Of a stretch of 9,257 bases of DNA, positions 1-5,233 are shown one piece after another; the stretch's first letter is position 1, and each line of letters opens with the position of its first letter. Location of the stretch: assembly GCA_030625905.1 (NCBI GenBank), contig DAOUQA010000086.1, forward strand, positions 1 through 9,257. The letters are read 5' to 3'. Below the pieces are notes generated by a model. It was given only the letters and a program-made list of their open reading frames with translations, had not been told where the DNA came from and searched no databases. The stretch is from Kiritimatiellales bacterium. GTDB lineage: Bacteria > Verrucomicrobiota > Kiritimatiellia > Kiritimatiellales > Pontiellaceae. The position numbers were made by a program, and so were the translations under genes.

Positions 1-1
1 C

Positions 2-1765
2 ACCGGCGGAAGATACACGCTTTTGGATGTGAAGGGGCAGGGCTCCCTTCGCCATATCTGGGAAACCCGTGGTCCCGACACGGCGGAATTCGAGTTTGAA
101 ATGTTTGTTGACGGAGAGCAGACGCCAAGCATCAAGGGAAGCTTTCCTGATTTGATCGCAGCGGCGCAAAGAGCCACGCAGCCCTACGTCCTGAACCCCG
201 GCGGAACCATCCCGAAGCTGAGCCACAACTTCTACCTTCCCGTTCCTTTCGAAAAGTCGCTCAAAATCGATATCGCGAACTTGAAGGATGACAATGGCTT
301 GGTCTTCCTGCAATTGGACTATCGCCTCGAAGACGATTCCATGAAGGGCGTGAAGCTCACGCAAAAGGGCACGGATTCTAAAATAATTTTGGCGTACAGA
401 ACGGATCCCCTCGTAGAAGCGACGTCCCCGTCGCTTTCACCGTCGCTTCTACGAATATCCAAAACGATCAAAGGCAATGGCGAGTTCTCGTTCGAGGGGC
501 CAGCCATTATCCGCAAGTTTGTGGTGAACAACACTCGGCCGGGCGTGCGGATGAACGTGTTTTTCGACGATGAACCGACTCCCGCAATCGAGGTCGATAT
601 CGCCGATTTCTTTGGTCCGTTCAAAGGGGCGGTGTTCGGGGACAACGCCTGCTACCTGCCGATGCCTTTTGCCAAGAAGATGAAGGTGGTGGTTTTTGGT
701 GCAGCCGACGACGACGAGTGGAATTTTGATGTCGAGGCCGAGCCCGTAGAGTCTTTCGGGGATGACTGGGGCTACTTCCACGCACGAAGCGAACATCTCT
801 TTGGAGCCAGCGGCTACGACCAGTTTCAGATTCTCAACACAACCGGTCGCGGCAAGTGGCTCGGCATGTCCCTCTACAACACCCAGCACGACCATGGCGG
901 TGGTGACTTTGCGGTGATCGATGGCGGCACCGCCAACCCCTCGTTCCTGCACGGTATAAACGGAGAGGACTACTTCTCCTTCGCCTTCTTTGGAAAGGGC
1001 GAAAACTTTCCCTACTCCGAAGCCTTCTCGAACGAAGAGGGCCGGATGCGGCTCCACCTTGAAAATCCATACGTCTTCAACGAGTCGATCAATATTTCAT
1101 GGGGCGTGACGAAAGGCGTTAATCCCCGCAGCGTGGCCTACTGGTATCAGCAAGGCGCCAAAAGCAATGTGCTTTCGGCGGAGCAGGCGAGGGGACTCAA
1201 GTGGAAGGTCTTCGGCCCCGTCGGCGTTCCCGTGCTGGCGGACGGCAACACACCCGATGTCTCGGATGCAGAGAAGCTTTTTGCCGCTCTCCCGGCAGAA
1301 GCCGACCTCGATGCAGGCAAGCCCTCCGACGCCTACCATATCATGTTCTCCAAAACCAACACCGGCACCTTCAACGGCTGGGCGGAGCAATATGCCGTGG
1401 GCGGCCACCTGAATCTGATGTATATCTACGGCCATGCCATGGACCTTCACGACCATATGCACATGGGGTATTACGCAAGGGGCATGATGGCGAAAACGGA
1501 GTTGGTCGTCGACAAGGCGCAAAAGGCCAGGCTCCAGCTTTCATACGACGATCCGCTGGTGGTGGAAGTCAACGGCAAGAAGGTCTTCGAAGATCTGGAG
1601 CTTCGGCGGGGCTTCACGACCCAAACCTTCGATGCCGTTCTGCGGGAGGGCGACAACAAGGTGGTGGTCAAAATGCTAGATACGCCCAACAACAACACCT
1701 GCTGGGCAGGGATATCCCTCAGGGTTCTTGATGCGCAGGGAAATAGGATTGAGCTGTCCCAGTGA
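2..1765 (+). CDS. DUF2961/GH172-type glycosidase, 5' end cut off by window edge
   Basis: The reading frame is open to the left edge, so the start codon and any signal peptide lie upstream; a TTG at nt 23 is in frame but lies inside the conserved part and is unlikely to be the start. Residues are numbered from that TTG codon. Family marks are 'GSLRHIWET' (8-16), two similar halves each ending in 'LP(V/M)PF' (72-76, 212-216), 'DFFG' (195-198), and the two Glu motifs 'GEDYF' (Glu315, nt 965) and 'LHLENP' (Glu347, nt 1061), which correspond to the acidic residues proposed as catalytic in GH172 (alpha-fructofuranosidase/arabinofuranosidase). After about residue 395 comes an extra C-terminal region ending in a beta-rich part (490-580) resembling a carbohydrate-binding or PA14-like sandwich. 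Known members act on furanosides; the substrate here cannot be read from sequence. Residues 130-144 are encoded by a palindromic insertion. The gene converges on the minus-strand genes. The family call is fairly sure, the activity is inferred. Confidence 0.85.
   Translation, partial: TGGRYTLLDVKGQGSLRHIWETRGPDTAEFEFEMFVDGEQTPSIKGSFPDLIAAAQRATQPYVLNPGGTIPKLSHNFYLPVPFEKSLKIDIANLKDDNGLVFLQLDYRLEDDSMKGVKLTQKGTDSKIILAYRTDPLVEATSPSLSPSLLRISKTIKGNGEFSFEGPAIIRKFVVNNTRPGVRMNVFFDDEPTPAIEVDIADFFGPFKGAVFGDNACYLPMPFAKKMKVVVFGAADDDEWNFDVEAEPVESFGDDWGYFHARSEHLFGASGYDQFQILNTTGRGKWLGMSLYNTQHDHGGGDFAVIDGGTANPSFLHGINGEDYFSFAFFGKGENFPYSEAFSNEEGRMRLHLENPYVFNESINISWGVTKGVNPRSVAYWYQQGAKSNVLSAEQARGLKWKVFGPVGVPVLADGNTPDVSDAEKLFAALPAEADLDAGKPSDAYHIMFSKTNTGTFNGWAEQYAVGGHLNLMYIYGHAMDLHDHMHMGYYARGMMAKTELVVDKAQKARLQLSYDDPLVVEVNGKKVFEDLELRRGFTTQTFDAVLREGDNKVVVKMLDTPNNNTCWAGISLRVLDAQGNRIELSQ
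411..454. repeat. Palindromic REP-like element lying in frame inside the GH172-type gene
   Basis: TCGTAGAAGCGACG (411-424) is the perfect reverse complement of CGTCGCTTCTACGA (441-454), a 14-bp inverted repeat with a 16-nt middle. The left arm can also pair with CGTCGCTT at 429-436 over 8 bp around a TCCC loop. The stretch encodes LVEATSPSLSPSLLR, a low-complexity segment between the two halves of the enzyme, and does not break the frame. It resembles a mobile hairpin repeat (REP/MITE-like, comparable in behaviour to the Rickettsia palindromic elements found inside genes). No second copy was seen in this window, so its dispersed nature is inference. Confidence 0.7.
428..451. repeat. 12-nt imperfect tandem duplication within the palindrome
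   Basis: CCGTCGCTTTCA (428-439) is followed directly by CCGTCGCTTCTA (440-451), matching at 10 of 12 positions. It encodes the peptide repeat SPSL-SPSL. Removing one unit would leave a compact hairpin with a 14-bp stem and a TCCC loop, which suggests the right arm was duplicated after the element inserted. Confidence 0.65.
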
Positions 1766-1940
1766 TTCCATGATTAAAATGCCTGCCTCGGGCGGGATGG
1801 CAACCCTCGAAGAGGGGTTCAGACCGCAGCAGATGCAGTGACACGAGGTGAGGCTGGCGCGAGGCGACGGCAGTGAAGCGGAAAATCGGCCCGAATAGAT
1901 GCTCAATAGAGCATCCGTTCGGATGGTGGTAAAGCTACCA
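1766..1940. other. Convergent intergenic spacer with several hairpins
   Basis: This 175-bp spacer lies between the 3' ends of the plus-strand GH172-type gene and the minus-strand esterase gene. It holds an AACCCTC/GAGGGGTT hairpin with a GAA loop and one bulge (1802-1808 with 1812-1819), then a G-rich stretch with several GAGG motifs (about 1840-1880), then the stronger hairpin at 1891-1922 and a further inverted repeat GATGGT/ACCATC (1922-1927 with 1937-1942) that overlaps the esterase stop codon. I see no convincing gene in it. Confidence 0.5.
1882..1922 (-). terminator. Possible terminator after the minus-strand esterase gene
   Basis: GATGCTC (1898-1904) and GAGCATC (1909-1915) form a perfect 7-bp stem with an AATA loop. 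A second stem, CCGAA (1891-1895) with TTCGG (1918-1922), extends it beyond a 2x2 internal loop. Read on the minus strand the hairpin is followed, after GCCG, by ATTTT (plus 1882-1886), a short and offset T-run. On the plus strand there is no T-run, so it suits the minus-strand genes better. The weak T-tract keeps confidence low. Confidence 0.45.
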
Positions 1941-3482
1941 TCAAAAGGACTTTCCTTCGCTCGTCAGCTTCCAGTCATCCGTCCGGAACGGTGAGGCGGG
2001 AAGGCCGGCGCCGTTGTAGAGGTTGTAGAGTGGGTAAACTTCCCATGCATATCTGACCGCGAAAGGTTCTTTGATCCCTGCGTTCGAGACAACAACCGTA
2101 TTGCCGTCAATCACGGCGTCCGCCCAGGCAAACTTTTCATCCTCGGCGGCAATGGCAAATCCTTCCAGCTTACCGCCCTTGGCGATGAGTCCTCCATCTA
2201 CGTGGTTGAAGGAGATGCGGATCTTGTTCCCTTCGACTACCATTGATTTGTAAAGCGGCCCGGAATAGGGAACCTTCTTCCCGTACTCCTTGGCGAGGGC
2301 CCATAGGCTGAGGCGTTTTCCGACATCGATCTTGTTTTCCGGGTGAATGTTGTTCGACTCGCCAATATCGATGGTGACGGCCATTCCCGTGTTTGTAACG
2401 GAAAGCGTCATAAGCTGCGCATTTCTAAGCTCTGCCCACCCATGGTGCTTCGGCGCGGCGGGTTTTTCATATTTAACCTCTTCGGTCGGCTTCTGCTCGA
2501 TAAAGTTGGCAAGCTGGACGAAATAGAAAGGGAAGTCGCCCTGATTCCATTCTTCCCTCCAACTCGTGATCATCGCGGGGAAGAGCCTTTGGTATTGGTG
2601 GCCTCTCCCGTCGTTGCTTTCGCCCTGATACCAGATCGCGCCTTTGATCGTGAAGGGGATCAGCGGGGCGATCATGCCATTGTACAACCGGCCGGTCCGT
2701 TCAAAATCCTGAAACTGGAACGGCAGTTCTGCATTGGGCTTATCCTTGAATTCCGGGTTTTTTTCGAGCCAGTTGTTTTTTTGCTCATCAAAGCCGGAAA
2801 TGATTTTTTTGAATTCCGGATCGTTTTCAACCACCTCCGGCTTCATCCATGTTTCGAGATAGGTTCCGCCTATGCAGGAATGGATGAGCCCGACTGGAAC
2901 ATTGGTATACTTGTGTATTTCCTTGCCGAAAACATAGGCAACGGCGGAGAACATACCGACCGTCTCCGGGCTGCATTGCTGCCACTCTCCTGTGCAGGTG
3001 AATTGGGGTTCCTTTAGATTCGGACCCAAAGCTGGGTCGAGGACATTGAAAAGCCGGATGTTGGGATAGTTGGCCGCCGCGATTTCCTCCGTGCCCCCTG
3101 CGACGGGTTGGTCTTTGCCGTAGCCCAGCAGAGGCATATCCATATTCGACTGCCCACCCGAAAACCACACTTCTCCGCTCATCACATTCTTGAGTTCGAT
3201 CGTGTTGTTGCCCCATATCGTCATTTTAAACGCCCCGCCTGCTGGAGGTGTCTTGATCTTCACCATCCAGTTGCCATCCTTGTCCGCGACGGTCGAAGCA
3301 GCCTGTGATCCTTTCCAGCTTCCCTCTACCGAAATCTTTTCACCGGGGTCGGCCTTGCCCCAGATGGCGACGTTGGTTTTCTGCTGCAGAACCATGTTAT
3401 CGCCGATAATCGAGGGCAAGGTAATCTCCGCGGTGGCAGTTATGCAAAACAACGAGAGTAGGGCGGTCAGAAAATATTTCAT
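1941..3482 (-). CDS. Secreted sialate O-acetylesterase-family carbohydrate esterase
   Basis: The 513-residue protein belongs to the sialate O-acetylesterase-like (SASA) branch of SGNH hydrolases, which remove O-acetyl groups from sialic acids or, in many environmental bacteria, from other glycans. It has a signal peptide (about 1-18, cleavage near ATA-E), an N-terminal beta domain opening with 'IGDNMVLQQ' (27-35), the nucleophile block 'GGQSNM' with Ser112, 'GLIHSCIGGT' (198-207), 'IWYQGESN' (283-290) and the catalytic-His block 'NNIHP' with His380, then a C-terminal beta region to 'DDW' near the end. Length is normal for the family. In other members I recall Asp where Asn378 stands here, so the acid of the triad may differ. 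AAGGAA lies 8 nt before the ATG and supports this start. It is the last of four same-strand genes and is preceded by a promoter-like sequence, so it may also be transcribed alone. True substrate unknown; sialic acid is only the family name. Confidence 0.9.
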   Translation of the reverse strand: MKYFLTALLSLFCITATAEITLPSIIGDNMVLQQKTNVAIWGKADPGEKISVEGSWKGSQAASTVADKDGNWMVKIKTPPAGGAFKMTIWGNNTIELKNVMSGEVWFSGGQSNMDMPLLGYGKDQPVAGGTEEIAAANYPNIRLFNVLDPALGPNLKEPQFTCTGEWQQCSPETVGMFSAVAYVFGKEIHKYTNVPVGLIHSCIGGTYLETWMKPEVVENDPEFKKIISGFDEQKNNWLEKNPEFKDKPNAELPFQFQDFERTGRLYNGMIAPLIPFTIKGAIWYQGESNDGRGHQYQRLFPAMITSWREEWNQGDFPFYFVQLANFIEQKPTEEVKYEKPAAPKHHGWAELRNAQLMTLSVTNTGMAVTIDIGESNNIHPENKIDVGKRLSLWALAKEYGKKVPYSGPLYKSMVVEGNKIRISFNHVDGGLIAKGGKLEGFAIAAEDEKFAWADAVIDGNTVVVSNAGIKEPFAVRYAWEVYPLYNLYNGAGLPASPFRTDDWKLTSEGKSF

Positions 3483-3537
3483 TGTCGGGTTCCTTTTAAT
3501 GCGTTGTTAAGGTTAAAAATTCATCTGTGTAGGATTG

Positions 3538-3566
3538 AGTATATTTTAAGCCGTGTTAAACGCAAA
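3538..3566 (-). promoter_or_regulatory. Promoter-like sequence upstream of the esterase gene
   Basis: On the minus strand TTTGCG (plus 3561-3566) and TATACT (plus 3538-3543) are separated by exactly 17 nt. The -10 box matches the sigma-70 consensus at 5 of 6 positions, the -35 box at only 3 of 6. It lies about 55 nt upstream of the start codon. Promoter consensus in this phylum is not well known to me, so this is a weak prediction. Confidence 0.35.
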
Positions 3567-3579
3567 TGTATTTTGCGTT
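3559..3579. other. Hairpin between the sulfatase and esterase genes
   Basis: AACGCAAA (3559-3566) and TTTGCGTT (3572-3579) form a perfect 8-bp stem with a 5-nt loop. It lies about 50 nt downstream of the sulfatase stop and overlaps the -35 part of the putative esterase promoter. No real T-run follows on either strand, so it may be a weak or factor-dependent terminator, an RNA-processing or 3'-end stabilising stem, or a protein-binding site. Confidence 0.45.
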
Positions 3580-3627
3580 GGATGGCGAAAGCGAAAGGAT
3601 CAGTCCGACGTTGCGAATCAGGCGCGG

Positions 3628-5106
3628 CTATTTGCCGTCGCCTGCATCCAGCTTGTTCGGCATCGTATAGTTCGGGTTGGAAGTTGGGGATTTTGCTCCG
3701 AGCTGCTTTTGCCAGTGGTGTAGCAGGTCAAGAAGCTCCTTTGCCTTTGCTGGGTGTTTCTTGGTGAGATCCTCTTTCTCGCCAATATCGCTTCTTAGGT
3801 TATAAAGTTCATGTTTCTCTTCCTCATAGAATTCGATAAGTTTCCAGTTCCCTGCCCTGATAGCAGCCCCCGGAGTCCATGTGCTACGATGGTAATGAGG
3901 ATAGTGCCAGTAGATTGCATTACGCTCCAACTCCCTCTTTCCCTCCAAAAGGGATGCCAGGCTTAGGCCATCGGCATGTTGGCGGGGCATTGCCTCTATG
4001 CCCGCTAGCTCCAGAATCGTAGGATAGAGATCGCAGCTTGTTACGGGGAGATCGCAGGTACTTCCAGGTTTGCTGACTCCTGGCATTGATATAATGAGAG
4101 GTACACGAATACCTCCTTCATAACACCAGCCCTTTCCGGCTCTGAGAGGAGTATTTGACGTCGGCGTGAATCCTGTCTTCTTTATGGACAAACCACCGTT
4201 ATCGGAAGTGAATATAACCATGGTGTTATCAGTTATCTTGAGCTTATCGAGTGTGTTCAGAAGTCGCCCGACATTCTCGTCCATAGCTTGGACCATGGAT
4301 GCATAGGCAGCGTTGTCCTGCCATAGTTTTGTCATGCTGTTTCGTTCCTTTATGCTGGATGGACCGCGTAGCTCTAACGACGACACGCGCTTAGTGTTTT
4401 CAGCGAGAAGTCGCTTACATGGCTGAATTGGGGCGTGAACGGTGTAGAAGGCCTGCAAAATAAAGAAGGGGCACCCTTTGTTCTGCTTCATGAATTTGAT
4501 TGATTCGTCTGTCAACCGATCGGGCAAGTATTCACCCTTCGGACCGTTTTTCAGTTTCGGATTCTTGTAAGGAGTGTAGTACCCGCCCGGGGGGAAGCCG
4601 TTGTGGTGCCCGCCTTTGTTGATATCAAAGCCCTGATCCTCGGGGAAATAACCGTCGCTACCAATATGCCATTTACCAGCAAAAAAGGTCTTGTAGCCTT
4701 CCTTCTTGAGTGCTTCTGCTATGGTCGTCTCGGAAAGAGGAAGTTGATTCAGGTCTTGTGGGCCGAGAAGCTTCCTGTCCTTCGGATCATAGCCGGGGAT
4801 CCAGTCTGTTATATTGAGGCGCGCGGGATATTTGCCTGTCATGATGGATGCTCGCGTTGGTGAGCATACGGGGGACGAGGCGTATGCGTCGGTGAAACGC
4901 ACAGCGGACTGGGCGAGGCGATCTATGTTGGGCGTCTGGTATGAACGACTACCTTGGCAACCAAGGTCCATCCATCCCAAATCATCCACAAGTATGAATA
5001 GGACATTGGGTTGGTTTTTTGCATCGGCTGCAAAAGAGTCAACTGGAAGCAAAAATGCCAATCCAGCTGCAGCACACAACTTAAAAAAGTCTCTTTTGTT
5101 CTTCAT
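3628..5106 (-). CDS. Secreted formylglycine-dependent sulfatase (S1 family)
   Basis: This 492-residue type I sulfatase hydrolyses sulfate esters, here probably on a polysaccharide. Motifs in order: metal ligands 'VDDLGW' (Asp41, Asp42), the 'CSPTRASIMTG' signature with Cys81, to be oxidised to formylglycine by a maturase not in this window, Arg85, 'GKWHIG' (Lys145, His147), His224, 'SDNGG' (Asp302, Asn303) and Lys325 in 'GKGWCYEGGIRVP'. A C-terminal subdomain with 'WKLI' and 'ELYNL' (421-437) is typical. All catalytic positions I can check are present. The N-terminus (KRDFFK, then a hydrophobic stretch to about residue 26, SFA-AD) looks like an export signal with a Lys-Arg pair where Tat substrates have Arg-Arg, so Sec or Tat export is open. 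AAAGGA lies 7 nt before the ATG. Parts of the gene look more AT-rich than the gene upstream. The sulfated substrate and subfamily cannot be named from the sequence alone. Confidence 0.95.
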   Translation of the reverse strand: MKNKRDFFKLCAAAGLAFLLPVDSFAADAKNQPNVLFILVDDLGWMDLGCQGSRSYQTPNIDRLAQSAVRFTDAYASSPVCSPTRASIMTGKYPARLNITDWIPGYDPKDRKLLGPQDLNQLPLSETTIAEALKKEGYKTFFAGKWHIGSDGYFPEDQGFDINKGGHHNGFPPGGYYTPYKNPKLKNGPKGEYLPDRLTDESIKFMKQNKGCPFFILQAFYTVHAPIQPCKRLLAENTKRVSSLELRGPSSIKERNSMTKLWQDNAAYASMVQAMDENVGRLLNTLDKLKITDNTMVIFTSDNGGLSIKKTGFTPTSNTPLRAGKGWCYEGGIRVPLIISMPGVSKPGSTCDLPVTSCDLYPTILELAGIEAMPRQHADGLSLASLLEGKRELERNAIYWHYPHYHRSTWTPGAAIRAGNWKLIEFYEEEKHELYNLRSDIGEKEDLTKKHPAKAKELLDLLHHWQKQLGAKSPTSNPNYTMPNKLDAGDGK

Positions 5107-5110
5107 GAGC

Positions 5111-5143
5111 TTATCCTTTGAATGCAGAACCAGTCAATAGCAT
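5111..5143 (-). other. Possible 10-codon leader ORF before the sulfatase gene
   Basis: An ATG (5141-5143) with GGAG 5 nt upstream (plus 5149-5152) opens a mini-ORF encoding MLLTGSAFKG, ending in TAA (5111-5113). Its last codons overlap the sulfatase ribosome binding site (AAAGGA, 5114-5119), an arrangement that could couple translation of the two. It is also the end of a longer open frame running on from the preceding gene. It may be chance. Confidence 0.2.
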
Positions 5144-5220
5144 GACAGCTCCGTTCGTGCCTAATAGCGTATCGCAAACCGTACGAATGTCGGTCCCGTA
5201 TTTAAGGACAATCAGCCGCT

Positions 5221-5232
5221 TGCCGGCCGGCA
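5221..5232. repeat. 12-bp perfect palindrome just after a stop codon
   Basis: TGCCGGCCGGCA is fully self-complementary and starts 1 nt beyond the stop codon of the TIM-barrel gene. It has no T-run, so it is not a standard intrinsic terminator; it could be a stabilising 3' stem, a protein site, or a chance GC palindrome. Confidence 0.4.
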
Positions 5233-5233
5233 G

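Noticed and set aside
411..454. Intrinsic terminator or attenuator inside the GH172-type gene
   Set aside because: The hairpin is strong but no T-run follows on either strand (next bases are ATATCC on plus, GGGGATCC on minus), and it sits in the middle of an intact reading frame.
449..1057. Minus-strand open frame of 202 codons opposite the GH172-type gene
   Set aside because: It is antisense to a protein with clear family motifs, its product shows no recognisable domain, and it arises from codon bias of the real gene.
1201..1731. Second plus-strand open frame of 176 codons inside the GH172-type gene
   Set aside because: The product is rich in Arg and Gly with no domain pattern, as expected for an off-frame shadow of a GC-rich gene.
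1676..1906. Minus-strand open frame of 76 codons spanning the convergent spacer
   Set aside because: It overlaps the 3' end of the GH172-type gene, has no evident ribosome site and a Ser/Cys-rich, low-quality product. The spacer is better described by its hairpins.
2343..3017. Plus-strand open frame of 224 codons opposite the acetylesterase gene
   Set aside because: It lies wholly antisense to a gene with an intact catalytic Ser and His, and has no plausible domain.
5221..5232. Palindrome after the TIM-barrel gene as an intrinsic terminator
   Set aside because: A 12-bp GC palindrome without any T-run; a hairpin from it would have almost no loop-compatible stem.
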